Assembly: GCA_009823505.1 (NCBI GenBank)
Contig: VZQC01006595.1
Span: forward strand, 496,001-560,000
From: Rhizomys pruinosus
Taxonomy: Eukaryota; Chordata; Mammalia; Rodentia; Spalacidae
Reading direction: 5' to 3'
DNA length: 64,000 bases
The position numbers were made by a program, and so were the translations under genes. Below are positions 34,881 through 46,449 of this stretch, piece by piece. Each line of letters begins with the position of its first letter. The stretch's first letter is position 1. Under the pieces are notes generated by a model that searched no databases, had not been told where the DNA came from, and saw only the letters and a list, made by a program, of their open reading frames with translations.

Positions 34881-36570
34881 TCCCCAAAGATCTTTTTAAT
34901 GTGTTCTCCCCTAGTGAAAGCTTCCTACTACAGATGACTGCATGTCTGGATGTAGTGGGTGCACATCTGTGCCTTGTTGAGTAAAAAGGAGCTCAATTTT
35001 CCAGCCCAGTAGCTCATCATCGCCCCCTTGAGGATGCAAGCCCTGACCCAGGCTACTCTGGTCCTTGGCCTGTGTGCCAGGGGCTGGTATAATTGCTTCA
35101 CCATGGCTAATCACTTCTCCGAAGAATGTGTGGACAGCAAAATCAATGTCAGGACACATTTGCTGGCCAGCTGTGTATCTGGGAGGGCATAGGGAGCCTA
35201 CATGGAGCCCTCCACCAGCACAAAGGATTAGGGTTGGCCAGCTGGTCTCAGGAAACCATGGAAGAGCTGGGCTCTTGGGACATGAAAAGACTGGCCCACG
35301 TAATTTTACTGATGGAGAAACTGAGGCTGAGGGAGATACTGGGAGCGGGGGTGGGGGGGCAGAATCTGGATGGAGAGGGTGGAGAGTCAGTAACTGGAGC
35401 ATGAACTCCTGGAGGGCAGGGGCCAGGCAGGTGCCAACTCCTTCCCTGAATCCCTCACCTAGGTCTGATGCAGGTTCAGTGTACTGGGCATGTTAGGAGA
35501 CTGGGTGTACGGACGGACGGACAGATGGAAGGACAGGAAGGCAGACTGATCTCCGGTCTCTTCCTCTCATCGAGCTGGTGAGTCAGAGCTGCAGCTAGGA
35601 TCTCTGGGGGATCCTCTGTGGTGGCAGGTGTCAAAGACCAGAGTGATCTGTAGGATTTAACAGGCAGCCAGTGCACACCTTATCTCCCTGCTGCCTCCAG
35701 CATGCCTTTCTCCAAGTTCTCCCAACAGCACCACACCCTGGGGAGCATTCCTGGATTCCTCTCCTTCCCCTGAGGTCGCAGTCCAACCCACCAGTAAACC
35801 CTGCTAATTTTCTTCAGCCACTCTCTACCCCCTCCCCATCATTTTCCTTGCTTGGCTCACAAACAAGTCTCAGAAATATTTTTTTGGTTGCAATCTCATT
35901 TTCATTTTCATGAAGCTCTGCTGTGGTGAGATATTGTAAAAGCCCCTTAAGTAATCTCCCGGTGCCCACCTTCCCCCTTCTCTGCACAGCAGTCCAGCAC
36001 CTCTGCTTAAAACCCTCCTCTGGCCACACCTGTAAACTGACCACCAAGGTCCTATATAACTGGGGCCTTGATTGCTGCCCTAGCTTCATCTCCAACTAAT
36101 GTCCAGCTTGCTCACTCTGCCCCAGCTGCACTAACCCTTCAATATCCCCAAACGAGCCACACATTTCTGCCTCGGGATCCTTAACCCATCTGCTCCCGCT
36201 TCCAGGAATGTTCTCCTAAGATATTTGTGTGGCTACTCCTGGAAAGCTACCCAGCTTCTGTTCAAATGCTTTGGCCCAGCCAGGCCAGTTTGAGTGTCAC
36301 TCAAAGGATCACATGCTGGGAGCTTGGTGCCCGGTGTGTGGTTAATTGCTCTTGGAAGGTATTAATTCCAATCTCATGAAACGAGTCAGTTCTTGAGTGA
36401 GCAGTTGTTACAAAGTGAGGTACCACCATGTGCTTGGCCCCTTCTGTGAATGGCTGGCTTGTTTTCTCCTTATCTGCCATATGGTGACACCTCAGGGTGT
36501 CCACTAGAGGACACATAGAGGAGTCACCCTGTCTTTCTGCTTCCAGAGTTGTATGTAAAATAAGTATCAT

Positions 36571-36727
36571 TTGTTTTTTTCTTTTAATGAGACAGGTTCT
36601 CACTGTGCAGCCCTGGCTAGCCTGGGACTTGCTACATACTCCATACATACTGCCTTGAACCTGTGGCAATCTCTCTGCTTCTGCTTCTTTGGTGCTGGGA
36701 TTACACGTGTGCCGCCATGCCCAGCTA
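36571..36727 (-). mobile_element. Diverged B1 SINE
   Basis: AATGAGACAGGTTCTCACTG, CTTGAACCTGTGGC and GGGATTACACGTGTGCCGCC: older reverse B1. Confidence 0.8.
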
Positions 36728-36758
36728 ATAAATCTCATCTCTTTATAAAGTATCCACA

Positions 36759-37142
36759 AGTGCTGGAGAGATGGCTCAGTGGTTCAGAGCACTGGTTGCT
36801 CTTGCAGAGGACCAGGCTTCTATTCCCAGGACTTAAATGGTAGTTAACAACCTCTTTAACTCCAGGGGAATCTGACTTCCTCTTCTGACTTCTTTTTGGG
36901 TCTTTTTGAGACAGGGTCTCCCTTTAGTCCCAGCTGGCCTGGCACTCACTATGTAGATCAGGCTGGCCTTGAACTCACAGAGATCCGTCTGCCTCTGCCT
37001 CCCAAGTGCTGGGATTAAAGGTGTGCACCACCACGCCCGGCCTCTTCGGACTTCTACACACATTGTACATGTACAACATGGGTATACTTATATGAACGCA
37101 GGTAATACACTCATACACATTAAAAAAAAAAAAAGAAAAAAA
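36759..37142 (+). mobile_element. B2 SINE carrying a nested B1
   Basis: The forward B2 begins GTGCTGGAGAGATGGCTCAG and resumes after the B1 with ACACATTGTACATG to an A-rich tail. The short duplication TATCCACA flanks it (36751-36758 and 37143-37150). Confidence 0.88.
36888..37041 (-). mobile_element. B1 SINE nested in B2
   Basis: TTTTTGAGACAGGGTCTCCC to GTGTGCACCACCACGCCCGG. Flanked by CCTCTTCTGACTTC and CCTCTTCGGACTTC, a target-site duplication of the host B2. Confidence 0.92.
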
Positions 37143-37327
37143 TATCCACACTCAGGCACTCTGTTATCACAACAAAAACCAGGCATCATCTAAAGTGGCA
37201 CACACTGCCTGACAACCCTATTTTGAATCTCTGTGGTGCTTAACTGTTAATCTAGCATATGGCTTATTCCTTGTCTGTCTTTTCTATAAGAAGGTGAGTT
37301 CTGAAGCTGGAGCTGTATGTAGCCAGT

Positions 37328-37535
37328 TCTTTTTTTTTTTTTTTTTTAATGTGTATGAGTGTACTGTCTGCATGCAGGTTGGTGCACCTGTGTCATGCAA
37401 TGCCGTGGAGGTCAGAAAAAGGCGTCAGATTCCCCTGGAACTGGAGTTAAAGATGGTTCTTAGCCACCATGTGGGTGCTGGGAATCGAACCCGAGTCCTC
37501 TGCAAGAGCAGTCAGTGCTCTTAACTGCTGAGCCA
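37328..37535 (-). mobile_element. B2 SINE
   Basis: T run, then ATGTGTATGAGTGTACTG to GCTCTTAACTGCTGAGCCAT: reverse B2 without the internal duplication. Confidence 0.9.
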
Positions 37536-37719
37536 TCACTCTTTTCACTGTGATAACCCTGTTCCCAGAACTGTGTCATCATAGCAAGTGCTCAGTAAGT
37601 CCTATGGGATTACTGAATTCTCAGAGTTTAGGGATGGATGAGGGATGGATGAGGACAGAGCCTATCTCAGGAACCCCAAAAATGTCTCGCTATTCCCCAA
37701 CCCCAACCCATTTTTGGAT

Positions 37720-37888
37720 ATGAAGCTTTTTGGGGTGATGAAAATGTTCCAGGGATGCAGAGCTGCAAAGTGGAAGGATGGAGGGTCTGGTGACGACGGT
37801 CACACAGTGTGAATGTACTGCTAAACTTTGCATTCAAAACTTTAATTTGGTCAATTTTATGTCAAATACACTTTACCATCAAAAAACC
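37720..37888 (+). mobile_element. L1 3' UTR end fragment
   Basis: GATGAAAATGTTCC, GTGTGAATGTACTGCTAAAC and TGTCAAATACACTTTACCAT follow the terminal 3' UTR of old mammalian L1 and end in an A-rich tail. Confidence 0.65.
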
Positions 37889-37892
37889 CAAA

Positions 37893-38099
37893 CATGGGGC
37901 TGGAGAGATGGCTCAGTGGTTAAGAGCAACGACTGTTCTTGCAGAGGACCCAGCACTCACATGGCAGCTAACAACCATCCATAACTCCAGTTCTGGGGGA
38001 ATCCAACGCCTACTTCTGAGGTCCTCGGGCATTGTACAACATAGGTGTTGTGTATTTACATACATGCAGGCAATACACTCATATACATTAAAAAAAAAT
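37893..38099 (+). mobile_element. B2 SINE
   Basis: GGGGCTGGAGAGATGGCTCA to an A-rich tail; inserted at the end of the L1 fragment tail. Confidence 0.92.
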
Positions 38100-39158
38100 C
38101 GCCTAAAAACCCCAAACAAACACAAATGACCAAAAGCTCATTATTGTGTTTGCACGTGCGGTTGGGGTTCAGGGAGAAGACGCACCCGGCAGCTGTCTGG
38201 AGTGGGGCATTTGGGCCGCTTTGCAGAATGGGGAGAAGGTGGGTAGAAAGGCTGGGGGAGGTCGTGGGTGGCAGGAGCTGGTGAGTGGCTCTAGGAATGC
38301 GTGTGTAGGTGGGGCATGCCCAGCTCCCCTTGGGAAGCCTGAGGCACTGGACCGTCCTCGCCCTGGCTGCCTAGGCTTGCAGGGAAGTTCTCATGGGGCA
38401 TGGGCTAGCTTTCTCTTCTCAGGCCTCCGGAGTGTGGGATGAGGAAGCTCTCCACAAACCTGGGGTCCCAGCCAGGCAGGCGTGGCCTAGAAGCCTCAGC
38501 ACCCAAAGGCAACAGGCCTCAGTCCTTGCTGCTCGCAGCTGGACTGAAGCCACAGCTGTAGGTCGACCAGCAGTCTCTGTCACTAAGAAGCTTGGCTGCC
38601 TTTTGCTTCCCCCTGCTGTTCTTCCTCAGGACCAGCTGAGTCTCTAGTAGTGCCAGTGGCTCCAGATCCAAGGCCGCCTGCTGAGGCGAGGCCGTTTTGT
38701 AGCTGCTCTCAACCCTGTGCTGGCATCTTGGCCTGAAAAAGATGTCCCTCCACCCCCTACCTGAGGGCAGGGAGTTCTTCCCTCCTCTTCCAAGTGGGGC
38801 TGTGGGGCTGCCTGGGCACCGTGCACGCAGAATGAGACCTGGAAGGGCCTCACCAAGCATTGCCGTGGGATGCAAGGTCTTGATCCACCCTCACCCAGTG
38901 AGTGACATCACTAGACACACAGTGCTATAGATGGCACATGGTACAGGTGTGGCAGACTCCTGTGCAGTGTAAGATGCCACAGAAGGTTGGAGAAGGGTTT
39001 AGAGGTTCCCCAGCTCACTGGCTGGGGGCAAGGGTGGGGCAGTGACACTGCTTAAGGTCCCTGAGTAACATCCCTGAGTAACAATTTAATTTTTCCATGA
39101 CTTCCATTACAAGTGTGTTTCCAAGATGAAACAAAATTCACATTAAGATTTTGGTATG

Positions 39159-39359
39159 GGGGGCCGGAGAGATGTCTCAGTAGTTAAGAGCACTGGCTGC
39201 TCTTACAGAGAACCCCGGTTCAGCTCCCAAAATCCACATGGCAGGTAATAACTATAACTCCAGTTCTAGGGGATCTGATGCCCTCTTCTGACTGTGAGTA
39301 TTGCATAATATGTGTGTACTTACATACAGGCAATACATTCATACACATTAAAAAAAAAG
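39159..39359 (+). mobile_element. B2 SINE
   Basis: GGGGGGCCGGAGAGATGTCT to ACATTAAAAAAAA; imperfect duplication AGATTTTGGTATGGG / AGATTATGATGTGGG at the flanks. Confidence 0.88.
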
Positions 39360-39371
39360 ATTATGATGTGG

Positions 39372-39598
39372 GCCTGGGCATGGGGCTCAGTTGGCAGACT
39401 GCTTGTCTGCCATGCTCAAAGCCCTGGGTTCTAGCCCCAATGCCACACAAACCAGGCATGGTGGTGAGTGGTGCATGCCTGTAAACCAAGTACTCTGGAG
39501 GTGGAGGCAACAAGGCTCTGTTGGACTCTGGAGGTGGAGGGATCAAGGCTCTGTTGGACTTTGTGAGACCCTGCCATAAAGAAAAAGAAAAAGGTTCT
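39372..39598 (+). mobile_element. B4-like SINE (ID plus B1-like)
   Basis: The ID part (GGGCATGGGGCTCAGTTGGC, CCCTGGGTTCTAGCCCCA) is followed by a B1-like part (CAGGCATGGTGGTGAGTGG). A 25-bp internal duplication with AAGGCTCTGTTGGACT repeated is visible. Confidence 0.65.
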
Positions 39599-39602
39599 GG
39601 TA

Positions 39603-39930
39603 TGTGCTGGGTACATGCCTGTGCTGGGTACATGCCTGTGCTGGGTGCATGCCTGTGCTGGGTGCATGTCTGTGCTGGGTGCATGCCTGTGCTGGGTACA
39701 TGCCTGTGCTGGGTGCATGCCTGTGCTGGGTGCATGCCTGTGCTGGGTACATGCCTGTGCTGCATACATGCCTGTGCTGGGTGCATGCCTGTGCTGGGTG
39801 CATGCCTGTGCTGGGTGCATGCCTGTGCTGGGTGCATGCCTGTGCTGGGTGCATGCCTGTGCTGCGTACATGCCTGTGCTGGGTGCATGCCTGTGCTGGG
39901 TGCATGCCTGTGCTGGTTACATGCCTGTGG
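39603..39930. repeat. 17-bp minisatellite, about 19 copies
   Basis: Head-to-tail TGTGCTGGGTGCATGCC units with G/A, C/G and T/C variants. It runs directly into a B1-like body (CTGTGGTCCCAGTGATTC...), whose 5' end the unit resembles. 17 is not a multiple of three, so open frames on both strands are artefacts of a stop-free unit. Confidence 0.95.
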
Positions 39931-40047
39931 TCCCAGTGATTCAAGAGGCTTAGGAAGGTTGCTGGAACCCTCGGCTTCATAACCAGCCTGGTCAACACTG
40001 AAAACTTGTTTCCAAGAAAAAAGAAAAAGGATTATAGCATGTGTTTA

Positions 40048-40187
40048 GGATGGGCATGCTTGTACACACCTTTAATCCCAGCACTTGAGAGGCAGAGGCA
40101 GGCAAGTATCTGTGAGATCAAGCCCAGCCTGGTCTACATCGTGAGTTCTAGGCTAGCTGGGGCTACGTGGAGACCCTGTCTCAGAAA
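40048..40187 (+). mobile_element. B1 SINE
   Basis: GGCATGCTTGTACACACC, TTTAATCCCAGCACTTGAG and CCAGCCTGGTCTACATCG to CCCTGTCTCAG. Confidence 0.9.
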
Positions 40188-40193
40188 GTGTTT

Positions 40194-40378
40194 AGGGGCC
40201 AACAAGATGGCTCAGTGGGTAAAGGTGCTTGCTGCCAAGTCTGATGATCTGAGTTTTTTTTCCCCAGGATACACGATAGGAGACAATCAACTCCTACGAG
40301 TTGTCCTCTCACCTCCACACGTGTACTGTGGGAGGCACAGAACCACCCTGAACATGCACAGACATGGACATTAAATAA
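40194..40378 (+). mobile_element. B3 SINE
   Basis: GCCAACAAGATGGCTCAGTG, GGTAAAGGTGCTTGCTGCC, TGATGATCTGAGTT and ACGAGTTGTCCTCTCACCTC match the B3 pattern. Confidence 0.85.
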
Positions 40379-41782
40379 CTGAAAAGTACATGTCTAGAAA
40401 ATGAAAATGTGCTTATCTGAGGCAAAAACATTCTACAGCAGTTGTCAGTGCCCACCCCCCCCACCAGACTAGAGCCCACTCTGCATCCTGTGCACGGAAC
40501 ATTCTTTGTAATGCTGCCTTAAGGTGAAGCTGCGGCCTCCCGGCTGCCTCCCTGGCCCCCTCATTTCCCTTCAGTTCCCGTCTGCCACTGGGAACTAAGA
40601 TGAACAGAGCATTCCATTGATCCGGTGGCCCCTGCAAGCTGGATGACTCGGAGCAAGCGCTCCTCGGTGTTCCGAGTATTCACCGCCATCCACAATCAGA
40701 TGCCTTCCCTTCCTTACCTGGGCACTGGTGGAAACATCACAGGGTCTGATGGCCGAGCTGTGCTGGAAGGTGAGCTCCTTGTGAGGACCCTGTCCCTGAG
40801 CCTCCATCCGGTTCTATGCCATCTGTACAGTCACAGCATGTGACTGCTGGCGTGGAAATTCAAATCCAGCCCCCCATTCTGGCCATATTTCAAGTGCTAT
40901 CAGCCAGATGGGACTCGTAGTCTCCATTGCCACGGAGTCCTGAGGGACATTGCTGACCTGGGAGCCAAACACAGATGTAGTGCCTGCACTGGGGGTACCC
41001 AGGGCAGAGGAAAACAAATGGAAGCTCTTGGGCTGTTCTGCCACTGTGTCCTGGCTGTCACCCACCTGGCCTACATTGGCACTTTCCTTGGGGAGCAGAC
41101 CAAATGCCAGGTCTAATTGTGCTGACTGCAGGTGTGCGATCTCCCTACATAACCCAGTGACCAGCATTCCTGAACCCTCAATTTCTTCGCTGGTGATATT
41201 ATATATACCCTTCCAACCTCAAGAGTACCAGCGCCAGAATCAACTAGTAAATGAGCACAAGCACCCTGAAATTCAGGGGATCAGGACAGACATGGGGAAC
41301 AGTATGGAGAGAAGGGAGCTGCCCACATCCGGAGTCAGGGAAGCCAGGGAGCGAAGCATGAGGTTGAGGTCTTGCTGTCCAGATCTCTTTATTGTAAGAG
41401 GGGAAGATACACTTAGTCTGAACTTTTACCTTCTCAAAAGACTCAAGAGGACACACAGACACTAACATGAACCAGCAGTGTGCCACTGGAGAGTGAGGCA
41501 TGATGAGACGACTTTTTTCCTACTCAACACAACTGAAGGCGCCCACGTTGGGAGGAGCCTGTGCTGTTCTTCCCGTGCTCCATCTGCCAAGGAGCCTGGC
41601 TTCTGCTGCTTGGGACAGATACAGGGACGCCATGGTTCAAGATGACCTATTCTGTGATGTAAGCGCTGGGAGCATCAGGAAGCCACTTGGGCTGGAGGTT
41701 GGAACACCAAGGCATCCACTCGGTGCCCTCTGAGTCCCCTCATATTTATACTTAGACTTATACCTATATATCAGAAGTTTCC

Positions 41783-41859
41783 AGCCACATGCCTGGCACC
41801 AGGCATGTGGACAGACAGACAGCCACATGCCTGGCACCAGGCACCATGGACAGACAGAC
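41783..41859. repeat. 38/39-bp tandem duplication containing a perfect inverted repeat
   Basis: Copy 1 at 41783-41820, copy 2 from 41821. Each has GCCACATGCCTGGCACCAGG and GGACAGACAGAC. Copy 1 contains 12-nt arms with a 2-nt spacer. Confidence 0.9.
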
Positions 41860-42981
41860 AGCCGGGACCAGGCCCTGATAGGCCGTTTCCCACCTTCTCC
41901 CCTACAAGCCACCTTTCCCGAGCCACAGAAGCACCAGTGACCTGACTGATTACACGACTGGTCTTACCGTCACTGCACACTGGCCACACACCAGGAACTA
42001 CACTACAGCCTCCTGTGTATGGTTTCATCTCTGTTGCTCTTTGAGTTTTTACTACATCTTACCAGATCAATAGGATAAAGAGAAAACATATCCAAAGTGG
42101 CACATCTAATAAGGACAGAACAGGGATTTGAACCTGGATTGAGTAATTCCAAAGCCAGCCTCTGGCCCTTTACTTTCCAGGGTCTTCAAGACCTGATAAA
42201 CTCTGCTAGGCTGAGTGCTGTCCTGGGAAGCACTGTGCTTTAGGAGGCCAGGGTGGGGAGATGAAGCCAGAGAAACTGAGCCTTCTCCAAGTTGTTGGAT
42301 CAAGGACCTCCTCCACCACCCCCAAAATAAGTATGCCAGCCACTGTGCTGGTCTCAAATGCCCACACAGAGTCCTGGCATGGTCCTTGGGTGATCTGACT
42401 TCCAGGGGAGCCCCGACTGAGCTGATAGGTGTTGACTGAAGACTGATGAGTCTACATGGGGGACAGGCTGCTGGACTAGCCCCAGGGTGAGGCAAAGACG
42501 ACGAGATCCCAGTTCATGAGTGTGGCACCTTGCTGCCAGTTCAAGCTGTGTGGATCCTTATCCAGGGCGAGAGCAGCCAGCTGGCAGTGACAGCACCCTG
42601 GCTGTGACAGGGAAGGGAGGCATGGATCAGCTCCTACCTGATCAGCAGGAAATGCTTTCACACAGCAAGGTGAAGAGCAAGCTCCAGGTTAGACAGCTGA
42701 GCTCGTCTCAGCTGTGTTCCCTGCTACAGTGGCTCTGCTTTCCAACTTGGCCACCCAGCAGTACTCACGTCCACATCACAGTGTGGGGGCCGCAGTTCTA
42801 GAGAAGAAGAATCCATATTTACTCCAGTATCCAATGTGTGGTAAACAGTAACAGCAATGACTAATGACAAAAGTATTTTGGGGCACAAGTGTGTAGGCGA
42901 GACAACGTTGCTCCCTTCCTCAATCACTTCTCCATCTTTCTTTGAGCCATGGTCTCTCACTGAAGCTGGAGCTTGCTCACT

Positions 42982-43271
42982 GGCTGTTCTTGAACATGGA
43001 GTCCAGTCTAGTGAACCATGGCTGTTCTTGAACATGCGGTCCAGTCTAGTGAACCACGGCTGTTCTTGAACATGTGGTCCAGTCTAGTGAACCGGGTGCT
43101 CTTGAACATGCGGTCCAGTCTAGTGAACGGGGTGTTCTTGAACATGCGGTCCAGTCTAGTGAACAGGGTGTTCTTGAACATGTGGTCCAGTGTAGTGAAC
43201 AGGGTGCTCTTGAACATGTGGTTCAGTCTAGTGAATGGGGTGTTCTTGAACATGTGGTCCAGTCTAGTGAA
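42982..43271. repeat. 36-38-bp minisatellite, about eight copies
   Basis: Units contain TTCTTGAACATG then GGTCCAGTCTAGTGAAC. The first three are about 37-38 bp, the later ones 35-36 bp. Both strands stay open because 36 is a multiple of three. Confidence 0.93.
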
Positions 43272-44626
43272 CTAGGTGTAGGTTCTCCAGATGCAGAAGC
43301 TACGCACCTTTGCAGCCTCATTGTGACTGCCCAGCCCATCTGGCGTGGGAGCAAGCACTCCCAGGAGCTCAGGTCTAACAGATCTGCGGAGTCAGACACT
43401 TGGTCTGCTAGGCTGCCTAAATGAGCATGTGTACACGTGAACAAGGTTAATGCAGTCTTTGTCCTTGACGAGGTCATAGCTAGCGAGGGAAGCCTGCAAT
43501 CACTGTGACAATCTAATAATCCCAAACTCACCTGTGCCTCCTTAACAACTTTCTCCCCTGCATGTCACAGGGGTGTGCCTACAGTTACCCCTTTCCTCAG
43601 CTGCAGCCCCTGGACTCTCGGGAGGCTCCGGTGACAGCCTTGCAGAGCTGCCTTCCACCTGGACCCTGTGCCCCTCCCCAGGGGCTCCTCTCCACCCCTT
43701 GCCCATTTTTTATCGGCCTTCCTGATGGCAACACTGAAATCTCCTGGAAGGGCCTGTGGGTCCCTGGACAGACCTTGTCCGGTGTTTGATCAGCTGTCTC
43801 TGGCCTGCGCTGGGGAAAACCAGTGCGGGAGGAGCGTTTGATCAGAGCAACTGGGGAGCCTGGGCGAGAGCTTGCTCAGCCTTCTGCTAATCTCTTCTCG
43901 GAGGACAAAGGAAGGAGCCTGTTAGCTAGAGGAACGGCCTTGCCAGAGATGTGAAGCAGGGCTCTCCCTGAATGGGGAAGGAGGGCAAGCAGGATACTGG
44001 GGGCCTCTCAGCCCAAGCTGGTGCTCTTCACATGCAGAGAGACTGAGCGGTCAGCTGTGGTCCCTTCCTCATGGTGGTCAGAATCCAAAGGAGATGGAGC
44101 TGCATAAAAATTCAGCAGTCAAACTTCTACCGCCCGGGGTTTCCTGGTGTGGCGGCTGGGCTGGGAACTTGGGGAGAGGAAAGCGGGGGAGTCCCTCCAC
44201 CGCTAAGGATCCCAGCTGCTCTCAGCCTCCACCAAGTGCCAAGTGTGCGCTGCAGAGTTGCAGATGTGCCACGAGCGGAGAGCGGTGGAATGGTGGGTCC
44301 TGCTGCCATCAGCGGGAGACAGCTCCTGCGAACACAGGCCCAGACCTGTTCATGGTCAACACTGCGTGGAGTCCTAGCTCTGGCAGCAGGGAGCATCTAC
44401 GAAGTGCTTTCTGAGTACACTGTCCAGGTACCAACTCTGCAGAGAGGACTACAGACCCCACAGAGGGCATGGGACCCATGCTCTGGCGGCACTTAACCAT
44501 AGGACGGAGACAGCTTGAGCACAGGAGGAAGGAGAACATGCCCCTTCTCAGAGAAGCCTGTGTTCTGGAATATTGCCCAAGCCACAGTGAAGCCAAGCTC
44601 CAGGACACTCACACCCTACCTCCATT

Positions 44627-44788
44627 TTCTTTTTTTTTTTGTTTGGGTCGTTTTGGAACAGTGTCTTCCTGCAGCCCCTGCTGTCCTGAACCTCACTGTG
44701 TAGACCAGGCTGGCCTTGAACTCAGAGATCTGCCTGCCTCTGCCTCCCGAATGCTGGGATTAAAAGGCATGTGCTAGCACGCCTGGCC
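44627..44788 (-). mobile_element. B1 SINE
   Basis: T run, GACCAGGCTGGCCTTGAACT and GGGATTAAAAGGCATGTGC: reverse B1. Confidence 0.9.
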
Positions 44789-44876
44789 CCAGTTCCTCCC
44801 CCACCCCTTGTTTTTGAGACAGGCTCTCCCTGTAGTTCCAGCTGTCCTGGAACTTACTATGTAGACCAGGCTGGCT

Positions 44877-45093
44877 TTTATTTAATTAAAAATTAATTTT
44901 TATGTATATGAGTGTTTTGCCTGTGTATAAGCGCACCCGTGTCATGCAATGCCTGCAGAGGCCAGAAGAGGGCGTTGGATTCCCTGGAACTAGAGTTACA
45001 GATATTAGTTGCCATGTGGATGTTGGGAACATAACCCAGGTCCTCTGCCCAAGCACCATCAGTGCTTTTAACTGCTGAGCCATCTCTCCAGTG
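44877..45093 (-). mobile_element. B2 SINE (older)
   Basis: TTTTATGTATATGAGTGTTT to TTTAACTGCTGAGCCATCTC: reverse B2 without the internal duplication. Confidence 0.88.
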
Positions 45094-45127
45094 AACTCCC
45101 CCCCCCCCATTTTTGAGGCAGGGTCTT

Positions 45128-45376
45128 TAAAAAAAAAACTTTTTAAAATTTACTTTTGTATGTGTATGAATGTACTGTCTGCATGTAGGTTTGTGCACTC
45201 ATGTCGTGCAATGCTGTGGAGGTCAGAAGAGGGTGTTGGATTCCCCTGGAACTGGAGTTCTCCTGGAATTGGAGTTACAGATGGTTCTTAGCCGCCATGT
45301 GGATGTTGGGGATCGAACCCGGGTCCTCTGCAAGAGCAGTCAGTGCTCTTAACTGCTAGGCTATCTCTCCAGCCCC
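45128..45376 (-). mobile_element. B2 SINE with internal duplication, nested in B1
   Basis: Reverse B2 with CCTGGAACTGGAGTTCT followed by CCTGGAATTGGAGTTAC. Flanked by AGGCAGGGTCTT on both sides, a duplication of the host B1. Confidence 0.93.
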
Positions 45377-45774
45377 AAGGCAGGGTCTTACCAAGCATCC
45401 AAAATTGACCACCCTGCTCTGTGGGCCAGGCTGCCCTCGAACCTGCAGTGAACTTGCCTCTTCCTTCTGAGTGCTGACACTGCAAGGCGTGGGTCATCAC
45501 ATCTGCCTGTTTTCTTTTATCCACCCTAACACATCTATGACCACAGTTCGGGGAGGGTGAGACAAAGAACACTTTGCTGCAGAGGCACTCAGCCGTGTTC
45601 CCACACCAGAGACCTCTGCCTTTCCTCTGGTGTGACCCTGCTGTGCTGCTGGGGAGGATCTGGGCCTGCTGCACACAGCCCTCAGGCCCTCTCCTGCTGC
45701 CAGTGAGCCTCTTGGTTACACTGGACTTTGTTCCCTCAGCCCTTCTTGGTCCTGACTCTTCCTAGACCCTTTCA

Positions 45775-45950
45775 AAGTGTCATAAATATTAACAGCCACC
45801 ATTTAAGAAGTCTGCACTGTCAGGTATTTCAAAATGTTAGTAACTTTTCACAATCATTATTAGGAAGGGCTTGTCCACTTAGTAGAAGGGGGGGGGCTGC
45901 TCTGCTCTCTCAGCTAGCTACCCTGATCCAGGTAAAGGTCAGTGGCTCAT
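45775..45950 (-). mobile_element. MIR-like fragment
   Basis: CATAAATATTAACAGCCACC, TTTCACAATCATTATTAGG and a later low-similarity part resemble reverse MIR. Confidence 0.4.
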
Positions 45951-46449
45951 AGGGGCCCCCTCAGCCCACTCTATATGCCCTTGCTCCTGGCCAAGGACAC
46001 GCTATAGTTCTGTCCTTCAGCAATTCAGCCACTCAAGACTGCTGCCCCAAATGTGACCTGGCTAGCTCCTTCTGCAAAAACTGCCTGTGGACAGAAGGGT
46101 GTTCGCTGGGTTCTGAACACATGTTCACTTTGGTGCTCCAAGACTGTTCCAGAAGTGAGTGTGGAGCCACCCGCAGCTCTGCTTTCCCAGCAGAGGGACG
46201 AGCTCAGTCCGTGTGGCTGCAGGCTCTGGAGGCCTGTCCTGTGTTCCTCCCGGCGCCATGGCTCCCTCTCACTCTTTTCAGCTGTTCACAGGGAAAGGTT
46301 CTGCTTACTTTACAGTTTTCTGTTCAACACTTTGGGGGGCCACTGAGATCCAGGAGACAAATGAGAAGTGGTGTGTGGTGTTGTTAGGGTCCCTAGTGGG
46401 AAAGAGGGAGGGGGAGAGGGAGATACAGGAAAACATTTTTCTTAGTACC

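Larger units (their letters stand above)
44808..45518 (-). mobile_element. B1 fragments broken by two B2 insertions
   Basis: B1 pieces at 44808-44876 (TTTTTGAGACAGGCTCTCCC, ACCAGGCTGGCTTT), 45110-45127 and 45378-45518 (CAGGCTGCCCTCGAACC, GCAAGGCGTGGGTCATC), separated by the B2 copies listed next. The first piece and the last two may be separate B1 elements. Confidence 0.65.

Noticed and set aside
39361..39998. Several long open frames on both strands with repeats such as CTQHRHAPSTGMHPAQA
   Set aside because: They are translations of the 17-bp minisatellite, which is stop-free in all frames. No domain or splice context.
39603..43271. Possible CRISPR-like arrays
   Set aside because: The repeats at 39.6, 43 and 55.4 kb are head-to-tail without unique spacers, and the host is a mammal.
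43008..43275. 12-residue repeat proteins on both strands
   Set aside because: By-product of a 36-bp tandem repeat, with unit-length changes at the left end that break the frame.
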